64,000 nt of DNA from Marinomonas pontica (lineage in GTDB: Bacteria; Pseudomonadota; Gammaproteobacteria; Pseudomonadales; Marinomonadaceae): assembly GCF_026191375.1 (NCBI RefSeq), contig NZ_JAODTL010000032.1, forward strand, positions 62,001 to 126,000, read 5' to 3'. Below are positions 1-10,044 of this stretch, piece by piece. Each line of letters opens with the position of its first letter. Within the stretch, counting starts at the first letter, position 1. Below the pieces are notes generated by a model. It searched no databases, was not told where the DNA came from, and was given only the letters and a program-made list of their open reading frames with translations. Made by a program: the position numbers and the translations under genes.

Positions 1-220
1 GGCGAATTGCCCAAAGACAAGGCTCGATTGAACTAAACTATAAAAATGCCTAAATATTGAGAAAAAGGGGTATGAACGGCAAGAATGTGCGATAAATGAA
101 CGATGAATATTGAACGTAGGGTTTCTATTTAAGAAGGGCGATTTGTGTATTCGGATTGTCTGGTTACAAAAATAACAAAGCCTTCAGAAGGCACTAAAAG
201 TAGCATTTGGGAGAAAACAC

Positions 221-1201
221 ATGAAATTCAATAAATTGATTCTTGCTGCGTCGGCAGCGATGGCGATATCTGGTCAAGTAAGCGCGGAAGAGTTGAAATT
301 TGCCAACTTTACTCCGCCGTTCCATACCATTAATGCTTCTGTGATTGAGAAGTTGAACAACGATTTATCCGCAGCGACCAACGGCTCGCTGACTGTGCGC
401 GGGTATCATGGTGGGGAATTGGGGGCGGGTCCTGTGGAGCAATACGTGCGAGTGCTTCAAGGGGCTGCTGACCTTGCTTGGGGATTGCCCGGCTATACCT
501 CATCCCAGTTTGGTAAAACCATGATTGCGGAATTGCCCGGTGCGATTCCAGAAGACATGCCTGGCTATGAAGCTCTATGGCGCGCTTACGACAAACATCT
601 AAGTAAAGAGTTTCCGGGCACCAAGCCTTTGGCGCTCTGGACGTCTGAGCCAAACATTTTCATTATGCGTAACAAGATCATTCGTACTCCTGCGGATCTT
701 GCGGGCCTAAAAGTGCGCGTAGCTGGAGCAACCGCGGCGGAAGTTGCGACGGCTTTAGGGGCAACGCCAGTGCAGATGCCAATCAGCCAAGTGTATAACG
801 CCATGCAAACGGGTCTGATTGACGGTGTTATCACTGGGGCATCGACACTGCGAGATTTTAAATTAGACGAAGTGGCGGACGCATTAACGCTTGGTGCGCC
901 ATTGGGGCGTTTGACTTTTTATACCGTGCTTAATGGCGGTGTTTATGCGGATTTAAACGCAAAACAGAAAGCCGCAGTGGATGCCGCAAGTGGTGCGGGC
1001 TTGTCTAAAAGTGCCGAAGACGCGTGGATGAAAACCGCCACGGCCGCGCTTGAGGTGGCACGAGGCGACAGTGCGAACAGCGTTGTTGAACTGACCGCAG
1101 AAGAAAAAGCCGCCTTTACGAAAGCGGTTTCTGGTGTGGTTCAGTCTTATGTGAAAAGCGTCGGTGGCGCGTCCACTCTCGCTGCGATGCAAGGCAAATA
1201 A
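221..1201 (+). CDS. TRAP transporter substrate-binding protein (DctP family)
   Basis: Periplasmic solute receptor of a tripartite ATP-independent (TRAP) transporter, which hands an organic acid to the DctQ-DctM membrane pair. A cleavable signal peptide covers about residues 1-22 (basic start, alanine-rich core, end near VSA). The body has the DctP layout, with the stretch TPADLAGLKVRVAG near residues 156-169 holding the arginine that usually clamps the substrate carboxylate. The 326-residue length is normal. A GGGAGAA ribosome site precedes the ATG. It is followed after 3 bases by dctQ and then dctM, so this is a three-gene operon. The ligand cannot be told from sequence, and no catabolic gene lies next to it inside the window. 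Confidence 0.9.
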   Translation: MKFNKLILAASAAMAISGQVSAEELKFANFTPPFHTINASVIEKLNNDLSAATNGSLTVRGYHGGELGAGPVEQYVRVLQGAADLAWGLPGYTSSQFGKTMIAELPGAIPEDMPGYEALWRAYDKHLSKEFPGTKPLALWTSEPNIFIMRNKIIRTPADLAGLKVRVAGATAAEVATALGATPVQMPISQVYNAMQTGLIDGVITGASTLRDFKLDEVADALTLGAPLGRLTFYTVLNGGVYADLNAKQKAAVDAASGAGLSKSAEDAWMKTATAALEVARGDSANSVVELTAEEKAAFTKAVSGVVQSYVKSVGGASTLAAMQGK

Positions 1202-1204
1202 ATC

Positions 1205-1711
1205 ATGCTGGCTGTTGTGCGTAAATTGGCGGATGGGCTTATTGCCCTATCCGCCGCTATTGGTGCTTTAGGCTTGTTGTGTGAAGTGGTGATTCTGTTG
1301 GCGGATGTGATTGGTCGGGCATTTGGCTCGCCTATTTATGGCTCGCAAGACTTAATCACCATGACCATGGTGATTGTGGTGTTTGGCGCCATGGCTCTGT
1401 GCGATCGTCAAGGCGGACACATTTCTGTGGATCTTTTTGAACGCAGTTACCCTGAGCTAATGAACCGTGTGATCGATATTTTGTCGGCGCTTTTGGGGGC
1501 GGTGATCTTCTTGGGTATCGCGTACGCGGTGAACGAAAGCGCGAAGATTTCCACCATGCTGAATTTGTCGACTAACTTGTTGCGCTTACCAAAAGACCTT
1601 TTTCAAAACGGCCTGTCTATTTTTGCCTTACTTACGTCAGTGGGCATGGCATTGCGTGCTGTTGAGTTGACCTTATCGGGTCGTGATATTCGAAAAGGAG
1701 ACACAGCATGA
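1205..1711 (+). CDS. TRAP transporter small permease (DctQ family)
   Basis: Small inner-membrane subunit of the TRAP transporter. The 168-residue protein is very hydrophobic, with four predicted membrane spans: about residues 10-35, 45-65, 90-110 and 130-150. The DctQ-type segment SQDLITMTMVIVVFGAMAL lies in the second span. It starts 3 bases after the receptor gene and overlaps dctM by four bases (ATGA), which indicates translational coupling. Family assignment is firm; the substrate is unknown. Confidence 0.88.
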   Translation: MLAVVRKLADGLIALSAAIGALGLLCEVVILLADVIGRAFGSPIYGSQDLITMTMVIVVFGAMALCDRQGGHISVDLFERSYPELMNRVIDILSALLGAVIFLGIAYAVNESAKISTMLNLSTNLLRLPKDLFQNGLSIFALLTSVGMALRAVELTLSGRDIRKGDTA

Positions 1712-3012
1712 GTGCATCATTGATCGGTTTTATCGGCATTTTGGTCATGTTTGCTTTGTTGGTGTTGCGGGTACCCGTGGCGTTTGCCATGTTTTCTGTG
1801 GGCTTTGTGGGGATCACGGTGCTGGACAGCAGTCGATCTGCAATGAGCTTGTTGGCATCAGAGACCTTTACGTTAGCCTCGTCTCCTGAGCTGGTGGTGA
1901 TTCCGCTCTTTATCTTAATGGGCAACGTGGCTTCGATCACGGGAATGAGTCAAAAGCTCTACGACGCGGCGTATGCGATTATCGGGCAGTTTCGTGGCGG
2001 CTTAGCATCGGCCACGGTGATTGGTTGCGGTGGCTTTGCGGCGCTGTCTGGTTCGTCTGTCGCGTCTGCGCTAACCATGGGAAAGGTCGCTTTAGGGCAA
2101 ATGGACCGTTTTAAATACGACACTCGATTGTCTACTGGTGTGGTGGCCGCAGGCGGTACGTTGGGGATATTGATTCCGCCGTCTACGGGGTTTGTTATTT
2201 ATGCGATTTTGACCGAGCAAAGTATTGGGCGATTGTTTCTGGCGGGCGTTTTGCCAGGGATTATGCTGTTGATGCTGTTCATCTTGGTGATCATGGTGAT
2301 TTGTTGGTTCCGTCCTGATTTTGGCCCTGCGGGTCCAGCAACCAGTTGGCGCAACAAGGGCAAAGCATTGATCGGAGCCGGCCCTATTGTGGCGGTCATA
2401 CTGCTGACCATTGGTGGCATTTACGGAGGTTTGTTTTCTCCAGTGGAAGCGGCCGCTGTTGGTGCTGGGGTGGTGATATTGGTGGGCTTTTTGACGCGCA
2501 CTTTGTCTATCAAAGACCTTTGGAATGCGTCCCGTGATGCGATCGTGACAACGGCCACGGTGATGTTGATTCTGATTGCGGCGCACATGATTAACCCCTT
2601 TATGGCATTAAGTCATATTCCTACGGCGGTAGGGGAGTTGTTGTCGGGGTTGGGGTTAGGCGTGATTGGTACCTTGGTGTTGATTCTTGCTATTTATCTT
2701 GTGCTGGGCTGCTTTTTGGAAGGCTTCGCCATGTTGGTGCTGACATTGCCGATTTTCTTTCCGATTATTCTGTCGCTTGGTATCGATCCTATCTGGTTTG
2801 GCGTGTTGACTGTGTTGACGCTTGAAATGGGGCTGATTTCACCTCCGGTTGGGATCAACGTTTTTATCGTGAAGTCGGTGGCTCCGAACGTTGAGCTTGG
2901 GGACATTTTCCGTGGCGTATTACCTTTCTGGTTGATGATGATCTTGGCGGTCGCATTGTTGATTATTTTCCCTCAGATCGTGCTTTTCCTGCCGAATACC
3001 ATGTTTGGTTGA
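1708..3012 (+). CDS. TRAP transporter large permease (DctM family)
   Basis: Large membrane subunit that carries out Na+-coupled substrate transport. It has 434 residues and about 11-12 hydrophobic spans. Typical DctM signatures are visible: GGFAALSGSSVASALTMGKV near residues 112-131, GTLGILIPPSTGFVIYAI near 150-167, and ISPPVGINVFIVKSVAP near 375-391. The ATG overlaps the dctQ stop. Unlike the second dctM in this window (18.5 kb), the frame is intact. A strong hairpin follows the stop codon, closing the operon. Confidence 0.92.
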   Translation: MSASLIGFIGILVMFALLVLRVPVAFAMFSVGFVGITVLDSSRSAMSLLASETFTLASSPELVVIPLFILMGNVASITGMSQKLYDAAYAIIGQFRGGLASATVIGCGGFAALSGSSVASALTMGKVALGQMDRFKYDTRLSTGVVAAGGTLGILIPPSTGFVIYAILTEQSIGRLFLAGVLPGIMLLMLFILVIMVICWFRPDFGPAGPATSWRNKGKALIGAGPIVAVILLTIGGIYGGLFSPVEAAAVGAGVVILVGFLTRTLSIKDLWNASRDAIVTTATVMLILIAAHMINPFMALSHIPTAVGELLSGLGLGVIGTLVLILAIYLVLGCFLEGFAMLVLTLPIFFPIILSLGIDPIWFGVLTVLTLEMGLISPPVGINVFIVKSVAPNVELGDIFRGVLPFWLMMILAVALLIIFPQIVLFLPNTMFG

Positions 3013-3039
3013 AGGGGAAGTTTCTTGTAACCCGATGAC

Positions 3040-3079
3040 CTCTGCCCATGTTGGTGACAGCATGGGCAGAGTGGTTTTT
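3040..3079 (+). terminator. rho-independent terminator after the first TRAP operon
   Basis: An 11-bp perfect stem, CTCTGCCCATG (3040-3050) with CATGGGCAGAG (3061-3071), encloses a 10-base loop and is followed by TGGTTTTTA. It sits between the TRAP operon and the convergent oxidoreductase gene, so it may serve both strands. Confidence 0.75.
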
Positions 3080-3102
3080 ATGTGTCCGAATAGGTGAACG
3101 GA

Positions 3103-3771
3103 CTACTCTGCTTTTTCTTTTTGCAATATCTCTTCGATCGCATTCTGAAACACGTCAGCTGGTTGTCCCCCAGAGATTGCGTATTTGTTATTGATGATCA
3201 CGGTTGGAACCGACGTTATGCCGTTTTGTTGCCAAAACTGTTCTTGTTGTCGAACATCGTCAGCAAAGTGACCGTTCTCCAAAATGCCTTTGGCAGCGCC
3301 TAGATCAAGATTGACGCTGGCCGCTAGATTCGCGAGCGTTTGGTGGTCACTGACGTCTTGGTTGTGAGTGAAATGCGCTTTGAACAGTGCCATTTTGAGC
3401 TCCGCTTGCTTGCCTTCTAGCTTTGCCCAATGCAACAAACGATGCGCGTCAAACGAATTGCGCATGCGACTTTCCTCTGTGAAGTTAAAGTCAAAGTCGA
3501 CGTCTTTGCCGCGTGCCTGAATCATGGCTCGGTTTTCATCCGATTGTGCTTTGGTAATGCCGTATTTTTCTGTGATGTGTTCGCTTAAATCCTGCCCTTC
3601 TGGCGGCATGCTGGGATTCAGCTCAAACGGCTGAAAGGTAAAATCCACATCGACAGCGTCTTGTAATGACGCTAACGCTTTATTGAGATTACCTAAACCG
3701 ACCACGCACCAAGGGCACATTACATCAGACACAAATTGAATATTTAATGGTTCTTTCATGGTGATTTCCAT
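3103..3771 (-). CDS. DsbA family oxidoreductase, FrnE-like
   Basis: Cytoplasmic thioredoxin-fold protein of the DsbA/FrnE group. A CPWC redox motif sits at residues 19-22 inside FVSDVMCPWCVVGLGNL, and the cis-Pro loop appears as GITSVPTVIINNKYAISGGQ near residues 184-203. No signal peptide is present, which separates it from periplasmic DsbA. The 222-residue length fits FrnE-like proteins. An alternative start lies four codons downstream. It is convergent with the TRAP operon and divergent from the lactonase. Its precise redox partner is not predictable. Confidence 0.85.
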   Translation of the reverse strand: MEITMKEPLNIQFVSDVMCPWCVVGLGNLNKALASLQDAVDVDFTFQPFELNPSMPPEGQDLSEHITEKYGITKAQSDENRAMIQARGKDVDFDFNFTEESRMRNSFDAHRLLHWAKLEGKQAELKMALFKAHFTHNQDVSDHQTLANLAASVNLDLGAAKGILENGHFADDVRQQEQFWQQNGITSVPTVIINNKYAISGGQPADVFQNAIEEILQKEKAE

Positions 3772-4026
3772 CGCTTCTGAATGAGAGTTAAGGTTAATAA
3801 TGGTTTATCTAAAAATAGATTGGGACGAGCTGAAGAATTAAAAGAGAACGCGTCATGCTGTCGCGGCTATTGCAGATAATTTACACAATATTGTGTAAGT
3901 TAGCCTAAAGCGTTTGTGTCGTCACACTGCAAAAGTGTATTGATGCTCCTATGCTTGTGTGATGTTATACATTTGAGTGTATTATCTGACTTGATAGCGT
4001 TCTTTAGGCCAACAGGATTAAGACTA

Positions 4027-5094
4027 ATGACCCCAAATAATCAATATGTGTATGTCTCAAATGCAAAAAGCAACACGATATCTCGATATTTATTGGACGG
4101 TGAGATGGGGAAGCTAATCCCTCTAGGCGACACTAAAGCCGGTGATAACGTTATGCCTTTGTCTATTAGCCCAACTCAGTCTCATCTATATGCTTCAATT
4201 CGTTCTGAGCCTTTTCGGGTTCTTACTTATCATATTGACTCTGCAACTGGGGACTTAGAGCAAGTGGGTGAAGCAATGCTACCTACTAGTATGGCGAATA
4301 TTGATATGGATAAAACGGGGCGATTTTTGTTTGCTGCGTCTTATGGTGGCCATGTGGTCAGTGTTAGCCCTATCGACGAAAACGGTGTGGTGACAAAGTC
4401 TGCCCAGCAAGTATTGAATGCAGGTCGTAATGCTCACGCGATTCATGCCAGTCCAGATAATCGTTTTGTATTTTCTTCTAGTTTGGGTGATGACCAAATT
4501 ATGCAGTATCGATTTGATGATAAAAGTGGGCAATTAACACCGAACAGTCCGGCCTTTATTAAAACGGGTATACATTCCGGGCCAAGGCATTTTGTATTTT
4601 CTAAAGATGGAAAGTACGTCTATGTTTTAGGGGAGTTGTCAGGAACAGTAACCACTTTTGTATATGATTCTAGTAGCGGTTTGTTAACGCTCAAAGACGT
4701 AAGTGAAGGTGTCCTTGCAGAAGAATTAGGGTTGGAAAATGGTGTGCCGCCTTCGAAAAACGCCAGCAACGACTTACCTAAAATTTGGACTGCAGATATG
4801 CATTTGTCTGTGGATGGCCGCTTTTTGTATGTGTCTGAAAGGACAAAAAGCATCATTACCACTTTGTCGATTGATCAAACTACTGGTTTGCCAAGCTACC
4901 TGAATATGACTTCAGTTGAACAACAGCCTCGTGGGTTCGCAATCAGCAAAGATGGTCGCTTTATGGTAGTGTCTGGTGAAAATGACGCTAACTTAGGTTT
5001 GTATCATATTAATGAGAAGACGGGCGAATTGATGAAAATAGAAGAAGTTCCAACTGGTGAAGGGGCTAACTGGGTTGAGATCGTAAGTTTTTAA
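4027..5094 (+). CDS. lactonase family protein (seven-bladed beta-propeller)
   Basis: Member of the Pgl/YbhE lactonase family of beta-propeller proteins. Blade repeats are visible as Y-V-Y-V-S-N/S..D..TG.L, for example QYVYVSNAKSNTISRYLLDG at the N-terminus, GKYVYVLGELSGTVTTF mid-protein and GRFLYVSERTKSIITTLSID near residues 262-281. The open frame extends upstream to 3916, but the ATG at 4027 is preceded by AGGA at proper spacing and begins directly with the first blade, so I chose it. The family includes 6-phosphogluconolactonase. Here the position next to aldarate genes suggests hydrolysis of the aldarolactone made by uronate dehydrogenase; that role is inferred. A terminator follows. Confidence 0.82.
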   Translation: MTPNNQYVYVSNAKSNTISRYLLDGEMGKLIPLGDTKAGDNVMPLSISPTQSHLYASIRSEPFRVLTYHIDSATGDLEQVGEAMLPTSMANIDMDKTGRFLFAASYGGHVVSVSPIDENGVVTKSAQQVLNAGRNAHAIHASPDNRFVFSSSLGDDQIMQYRFDDKSGQLTPNSPAFIKTGIHSGPRHFVFSKDGKYVYVLGELSGTVTTFVYDSSSGLLTLKDVSEGVLAEELGLENGVPPSKNASNDLPKIWTADMHLSVDGRFLYVSERTKSIITTLSIDQTTGLPSYLNMTSVEQQPRGFAISKDGRFMVVSGENDANLGLYHINEKTGELMKIEEVPTGEGANWVEIVSF

Positions 5095-5098
5095 TAAG

Positions 5099-5120
5099 CG
5101 CCTATTAGTAGGCGTTTTTT
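5099..5120 (+). terminator. rho-independent terminator after the lactonase
   Basis: CGCCTA (5099-5104), loop TTAG, TAGGCG (5109-5114), then six T. It separates the lactonase from the tctCBA-garD operon. Confidence 0.8.
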
Positions 5121-5178
5121 GGTTTGCTGATGTGCAGTTTGGGAAGTGATAAAAAATAGATAACAGTATTGAAAAGCA

Positions 5179-5200
5179 AGTTGTATGATGTATGATGTAG
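5179..5200 (+). promoter_or_regulatory. candidate operator upstream of tctC
   Basis: The 15-base string AGTTGTATGATGTAT (5179-5193) recurs exactly before kdgD-1 at 9961. A related TATGATGTATGTTGTATTAC lies before the second TRAP operon. A FadR-type GntR regulator often binds TNGTNNNACNA-like sites; here the left half TTGT is present but the right half is degenerate. It lies about 70 bases upstream of the tctC start. Operator function is inferred. Confidence 0.4.
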
Positions 5201-5266
5201 TGCGTTCAAAAAAACAGTAACTACGAAAATTGTCCTAAATACAAAAACAATTATAGGAAAACGGTT

Positions 5267-6316
5267 ATGAAAAAATTGTTTCAGAGCTCGACAATTCTAA
5301 TGGCAGCAGCGTGTGCATTGGCTCCTGCGGTAGCAAATGCGTCAGATAATCCTATTAGAGGAAATATCCGTGTTGTTATCGGTTCTAAGTCTACGGGTGG
5401 CGATACTTATCAGGCGTCTGCGATCATTGCAGAAGCCTTGGCTAAGAAAATCGACACTAACGTTAAAGTGGATGCGGTAGGCTTTTCCGCAGGTTATCAA
5501 GCGTTAGCTCGTGTTCCAACGGGTAATACCTTGATGATTTTCCATGATCAGGCTTATTTAGGAAATCTATATGGACAAAAAGGCTATGAAGATCCCTTCA
5601 AAGAATGGATTATCGGGCCTTCTTTTGCAACCAACCCAGGTAATGGCTACCTAATTCCCAAAAACTCTCCATACAAAAACATGGACGAAATTCTAAATGC
5701 GGCGGGTAATGGCAAAACGGTTCGCGTTGCGATTCAGCCAGGTGGTGTGTCTGAAATCGGTTATACCGCGATGAAAAATGCGGTGCGTCTTGCGTATCCA
5801 GGTCAAGAAGACAACCTAGTGGCTTTGAATACTGGCTCTCAGTCTGACAAGAACCAAGCGTTGTTCGATGGTCTTGCTGATGTCATTAATGGCAGTGTGC
5901 AAGCCAACGAGCAATACACACGTTTGCCAGCAGACGACCAGAAAGCGATGGATTTTGTTTGGTTGACGGCGAAAGCGTCTACGATCGCACAAGCGAACCC
6001 TAACGGTATGGGCGAAACGTCTCGTGATCAGTTGATGCAATATGCGTCTGGTCTTGGGGTCAATATTCCTATGGATGCTGACAGCGATTTTACGTTTGAT
6101 AAGGAGTTTTTCTTCTTATATAACAAGCGCATGTCTCCAGAAGTAATTAAGTTTTTAGACAATGCCCTAGCGGAAGTTTTTGCAGACGGCAAAGTGCAGG
6201 AAACGCTGAAAAAATCGTTCTTCATTCCAAATTTCCGTACCTCTGCTGAAGCGCAAAAACATTTTAAAGCGAAGCGTGACAGTTACGCGAAAATTATTGA
6301 TAACCTACATAAGTAA
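5267..6316 (+). CDS. tripartite tricarboxylate transporter substrate-binding protein (TctC family)
   Basis: Periplasmic receptor of a tripartite tricarboxylate (TTT) transporter. The signal peptide spans residues 1-25, ending VANA. The mature part carries the family pattern of a glycine-rich first loop (VIGSKSTGGDTYQASAIIAE) and the segment VRVAIQPGGVSEIGY near residues 152-166. The length of 349 is slightly above the usual 320-330. It is the first gene of tctC-tctB-tctA-garD, and the 4-base overlap of tctA with garD makes an aldarate (galactarate or glucarate) the likely cargo. That substrate is inferred from context. Confidence 0.85.
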   Translation: MKKLFQSSTILMAAACALAPAVANASDNPIRGNIRVVIGSKSTGGDTYQASAIIAEALAKKIDTNVKVDAVGFSAGYQALARVPTGNTLMIFHDQAYLGNLYGQKGYEDPFKEWIIGPSFATNPGNGYLIPKNSPYKNMDEILNAAGNGKTVRVAIQPGGVSEIGYTAMKNAVRLAYPGQEDNLVALNTGSQSDKNQALFDGLADVINGSVQANEQYTRLPADDQKAMDFVWLTAKASTIAQANPNGMGETSRDQLMQYASGLGVNIPMDADSDFTFDKEFFFLYNKRMSPEVIKFLDNALAEVFADGKVQETLKKSFFIPNFRTSAEAQKHFKAKRDSYAKIIDNLHK

Positions 6317-6384
6317 TTCCGGTAGGTGTGTGCTGCGAACGTCGTTTGTTCGTAGCGCACGATGTTTCGCTAGAGAGGGTTAAT

Positions 6385-6822
6385 ATGTCTGATTGGTTTT
6401 CTTCATTAAATACCGTTGTGATCGACTTTGATGTGTCCCATCAGTTCTTTCCTAGAATTATCATCACTTTATTGCTGATTTTAGGATTGGTGATTGTGGC
6501 CACGAATTTTCGTCCAGTAATGCGGGCGATCCGTTCTGGTCGTTATCAGTTCTTTGTTAAAAATGCAGACTTTTTCCGGTTGCTGGTTACTTTTGCTTTG
6601 ATTCCCGGTTATTTCTGGGGCATGGATGCGGTTGGTGATGTGTTACCCAATATGGGCTTAGGATTCTTATTGGCGTCGATTCCTTTTGTTCTGTTGATGT
6701 CGATGCTTTATTGCCATGACTTAACTCGTCGAAATATGACAATCATAGTAGCCAATGCGGTGATCGCACCGACGGTTGTTTGGGTTGTTCTGTACCATTT
6801 CTTCCTTGTGTCGATGCCTTAG
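6385..6822 (+). CDS. TctB family small permease of the TTT transporter
   Basis: Small membrane subunit partnering TctA. The 145-residue protein has four hydrophobic spans, at about residues 20-42, 65-85, 90-110 and 118-140. The frame is open from 6328, but the ATG at 6385 has GAGAGGG six bases upstream and gives a normal TctB N-terminus, so it is preferred. Sequence conservation in TctB is weak; the call rests on size, topology and position between tctC and tctA. Confidence 0.78.
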   Translation: MSDWFSSLNTVVIDFDVSHQFFPRIIITLLLILGLVIVATNFRPVMRAIRSGRYQFFVKNADFFRLLVTFALIPGYFWGMDAVGDVLPNMGLGFLLASIPFVLLMSMLYCHDLTRRNMTIIVANAVIAPTVVWVVLYHFFLVSMP

Positions 6823-6837
6823 AGACGGAGTAGCATT

Positions 6838-8346
6838 ATGGAATTTCTTGAATTACTTTCGCCTGCTTTCTTTTTGTTGGCGGCGGCGGGATCGATTATC
6901 GGTATTATTTTTGGCGCTATTCCTGGCATGACAGCAACGATGGCTGTGGCGGTATGTTTGCCACTGACGTATACGTTGGGTCTTCAAGAAGGGTTGGCGT
7001 TGTTGCTGGGTTTGTATGTTGGTGGCATATCTGGTGGATTGGTTCCAGCGGTGTTGTTGAACATTCCAGGAACCCCATCGTCTATCACGACGACGTTTGA
7101 TGGTTACCCAATGGCACAACGTGGCGAAGCGGAGCGTGCATTAAAAACCTGTATTGTGGCTTCTTTATTCGGCGGCACATTTAGTGCGTTGATTTTGTTT
7201 TTCTTTGCGCCTGTCTTGGCTGACTTCGCCATTAAGTTCTCGTATGTTGAGAAGTTCTTGATGATCTTCTTTGCAATGTCTGTGATTGCGTCTTTGTCTA
7301 AAAATATTCTGATGGGTGTGTTTAGTGGCTTGCTTGGTGTGTTGCTGAGTCTAATCGGTACCTATGACGTGTCTAATGGTGGGAACGGTGAGTATCGTTT
7401 GATGGCGTCGTTTATGGAGCCGTATTTGGCGTATGGCTTTTCGTTGTTGCCTGTGTTGATTGGCCTTTTTGGTATTTCTACCATCATTGAAGAAGCCGAA
7501 AAGGGGGTGAAAGAACCGTCTCTTGAAAATAAGGTGAACTTAACGAAAGGTACGCCGTTTTCATATCGAATTTTTAAAGGTCAGATGAGCAATTTACTGC
7601 GTTCGTCTTCGATTGGTACCTTTATTGGCATGTTGCCTGGTATTGGTGGCAGCGCTGCGTCTATTTTGGCTTATACCCAGCAGAAAAACTTTTCCAAAAC
7701 GCCAGAAAAAATGGGCACGGGCGAACCAGAAGGGTTGGTGGCGTCTGAGTCGGCTAACAATGGCTTGACGGGCGGGGCGTTGATTCCTTTGTTGTCTTTG
7801 GGGATTCCTGGTGACAGCACAACTGCGGTGTTGATTGGTGCTTTTACCTTGCAGGGTTTGCAAGTGGGCCCTTTGTTTATCGGTGAAAACATCAATACAT
7901 GGTATTCGATGATCACGGCGTTGATGTTCGCCAATATTGTGATGTTTGTGGTGATGTTTTATGCCATTCGTCACATTGCCAAAGTGGTATTAATTCCGAA
8001 GTTTATTCTTTATCCCATTATCGTGATGATGTGCACAGTTGGGGCGTATGCGATCAACTACGGCATTATGTTTGACGTGTGGACCTTGTTTATTTTCGGC
8101 GTAGCGGGCTGGATTTTCACTAAAATTGGTATCGAAGTCGCTCCCTTGGTGATTGGTTTTATCCTTGGTAGCAGTGCAGAAGTGTACTTTGTGAAGAGTC
8201 TAGAGTCTTACGGTGAGTACTCTGTGTTATTTACGAAAAGCCCAATTGCGATGGTGTTGTGGGGGCTAATCGCTTTATCGATCGGTGTGTCCATCATGAT
8301 ACATAAAAAAAGCAAGCAACATGCGAAACAAGGAGCAAGTAAATGA
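6838..8346 (+). CDS. TctA family large permease of the TTT transporter
   Basis: Large membrane subunit of the tripartite tricarboxylate transporter, 502 residues and about 12 spans. The TctA hallmarks are clear: [19 protein letters not shown] near residues 25-44, [20 protein letters not shown] near 73-92, [16 protein letters not shown] near 263-278, and [21 protein letters not shown] near 315-335. GGAG lies upstream of the ATG. Its stop overlaps the garD start by four bases (ATGA), a strong sign that transport and galactarate dehydration are coupled. Confidence 0.93.
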   Translation: MEFLELLSPAFFLLAAAGSIIGIIFGAIPGMTATMAVAVCLPLTYTLGLQEGLALLLGLYVGGISGGLVPAVLLNIPGTPSSITTTFDGYPMAQRGEAERALKTCIVASLFGGTFSALILFFFAPVLADFAIKFSYVEKFLMIFFAMSVIASLSKNILMGVFSGLLGVLLSLIGTYDVSNGGNGEYRLMASFMEPYLAYGFSLLPVLIGLFGISTIIEEAEKGVKEPSLENKVNLTKGTPFSYRIFKGQMSNLLRSSSIGTFIGMLPGIGGSAASILAYTQQKNFSKTPEKMGTGEPEGLVASESANNGLTGGALIPLLSLGIPGDSTTAVLIGAFTLQGLQVGPLFIGENINTWYSMITALMFANIVMFVVMFYAIRHIAKVVLIPKFILYPIIVMMCTVGAYAINYGIMFDVWTLFIFGVAGWIFTKIGIEVAPLVIGFILGSSAEVYFVKSLESYGEYSVLFTKSPIAMVLWGLIALSIGVSIMIHKKSKQHAKQGASK

Positions 8347-9914
8347 GCTCGTCATATGTGTTAATTAAGATTCATGATAATGACAACGTTGCGATTATCT
8401 TGAATCAAGGTGGTGCGCCAGCAGGTGCTGAGCTGGACAATGGTATTGTCCTTAAAGAAGCGGTGCCGCAAGGCCATAAAGTGACACTACGCGCCATTAA
8501 AGAAGGTGAGACAATTGTTCGCTATAACGAGGTGATTGGTTATGCGAACAAAGATTTGGAAATGGGATGTTGGGTATCCGAACAGGTGGTTCGAATGCCA
8601 ACGCCACCAAACCTAGATGAGTTGCCTTTAGCTACTCGTGAGAAACCCGCTTTTGAGCCGTTGGAAGGCTACACTTTTGATGGTTATAAAAATGCAGATG
8701 GCTCCGCAGGAACAAAAAATCTATTAGGCATCAGCACCAGTGTGCAGTGTGTGGCTGGCGTAACCGATTATGTTGTAAAGTTGATTAAGCAAACGCTGTT
8801 GCCAAAGTATCCGAATGTGGATGGGGTTGTGGCGTTAAATCATTCCTACGGTTGTGGTGTGGCAATTACGGCACCTGCGGCTATTGTGCCAATTCGCACT
8901 TTGCAAAATATGGCAAAAAACCCAAATTTTGGGGGCGAAATCATGGTCATTGGCTTGGGCTGTGAAAAATTGTCACCGTCTCGTTTGCTCGAAATCGATG
9001 ACACTCAAGCCATTAATATCATGTCAAATTCCAATGCCGCCAATACATTGAATGACCATGTGGTGAGCCTACAAGATGAATCGCATCATGGTTTTCAAGA
9101 CATGGTTGATCATATTATGGACATGGCTGAAGCACACCTTAAACGTTTAAATAAGCGACGTCGTGAACCTTGCCCTATCTCTGAGCTCATTGTTGGTATG
9201 CAGTGTGGCGGAAGTGATGCGTTTTCAGGTATTACCGCCAATCCCGCTGTGGGTTATGCGTCGGATTTAATTGTTCGTGCTGGTGGTTCGGTGATGTTTT
9301 CAGAAGTCACCGAAGTGCGTGATGCCATTCATTTGCTAACGCCACGAGCTGAAACCGTTGAAGTCGGCAAAGCCTTGTTGCGTGAAATGCAGTGGTATGA
9401 TGATTACTTGAATCAAGGTCAAGCGGATCGCAGTGCGAACACCACGCCGGGTAATAAAAAGGGTGGCTTGAATAACATTGTAGAGAAGTCTTTGGGGTCG
9501 ATTACGAAATCGGGTAACAGTCCCATTGTCGATGTATTGAGTCCCGGTGAGCGTATCCGTAAACGTGGTTTGAATTTCGCAGCGACCCCTGCCAGTGACT
9601 TTATCTGTGGCACCTTGCAGTTTGCGTCTGGTATGAATATTCAAGTGTTCACTACGGGGCGTGGAACACCCTATGGTTTGGAAGTGGCACCGGTGATTAA
9701 AGTGTCGACCAACAGTTCGTTAGGCAACCGCTGGCATGACTTGATTGATATGGATGCGGGTCGCATGGCGACCAAGGAAATCACTTTAGAAGAAGCCGGT
9801 TGGGAGTTGTTCCATCTTATATTGGATGTAGCAAGTGGACGCAAACAAGTGGCTGCGGATCGACTAGGACTGCACAACGACCTTGTGTTATTTAACCCTG
9901 CGCCAGTGACCTAA
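8343..9914 (+). CDS. garD: galactarate dehydratase
   Basis: UxaA/GarD family dehydratase that converts galactarate to 5-dehydro-4-deoxyglucarate. It has 523 residues, the same length as I recall for Escherichia coli GarD. The N-terminal SAF-like domain (residues 1-100) starts [19 protein letters not shown]. The main domain has the conserved NHSYGCGVA near 166-174, [12 protein letters not shown] near 205-216, [20 protein letters not shown] near 286-305, and the late [20 protein letters not shown]. Altronate dehydratase is the close alternative, but length and the kdgD, gudD and ALDH neighbours favour galactarate. It is the last gene of the tctCBA-garD operon. Confidence 0.85.
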   Translation: MSSSYVLIKIHDNDNVAIILNQGGAPAGAELDNGIVLKEAVPQGHKVTLRAIKEGETIVRYNEVIGYANKDLEMGCWVSEQVVRMPTPPNLDELPLATREKPAFEPLEGYTFDGYKNADGSAGTKNLLGISTSVQCVAGVTDYVVKLIKQTLLPKYPNVDGVVALNHSYGCGVAITAPAAIVPIRTLQNMAKNPNFGGEIMVIGLGCEKLSPSRLLEIDDTQAINIMSNSNAANTLNDHVVSLQDESHHGFQDMVDHIMDMAEAHLKRLNKRRREPCPISELIVGMQCGGSDAFSGITANPAVGYASDLIVRAGGSVMFSEVTEVRDAIHLLTPRAETVEVGKALLREMQWYDDYLNQGQADRSANTTPGNKKGGLNNIVEKSLGSITKSGNSPIVDVLSPGERIRKRGLNFAATPASDFICGTLQFASGMNIQVFTTGRGTPYGLEVAPVIKVSTNSSLGNRWHDLIDMDAGRMATKEITLEEAGWELFHLILDVASGRKQVAADRLGLHNDLVLFNPAPVT

Positions 9915-9960
9915 GCGCAACGGTATAATTGTACGAATTTGACTTGTAATTACCATGTTT

Positions 9961-9980
9961 AGTTGTATGATGTATTACAA
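9961..9980 (+). promoter_or_regulatory. candidate FadR/GntR-type operator before kdgD-1
   Basis: AGTTGTATGATGTATTACAA contains TTGTA and TACAA as inverted halves 8 bases apart, and shares its first 15 bases exactly with 5179-5193. It lies 65 bases upstream of the kdgD-1 RBS region and 46 bases after garD ends. The two FadR-like regulators of this block are natural candidates to bind it. Function is inferred from repetition and symmetry. Confidence 0.5.
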
Positions 9981-10044
9981 ATAAACAACCTAATACCTTC
10001 CGCTTTGGAATGGACTAATTAATATAATAAAAGAGGAAAAGAGT

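Noticed and set aside
2092-2586. Long minus-strand open frame inside dctM
   Set aside because: It is antisense to a clear DctM gene, has a low-complexity His/Asn/Gln-rich composition typical of shadow frames, and has no family match.
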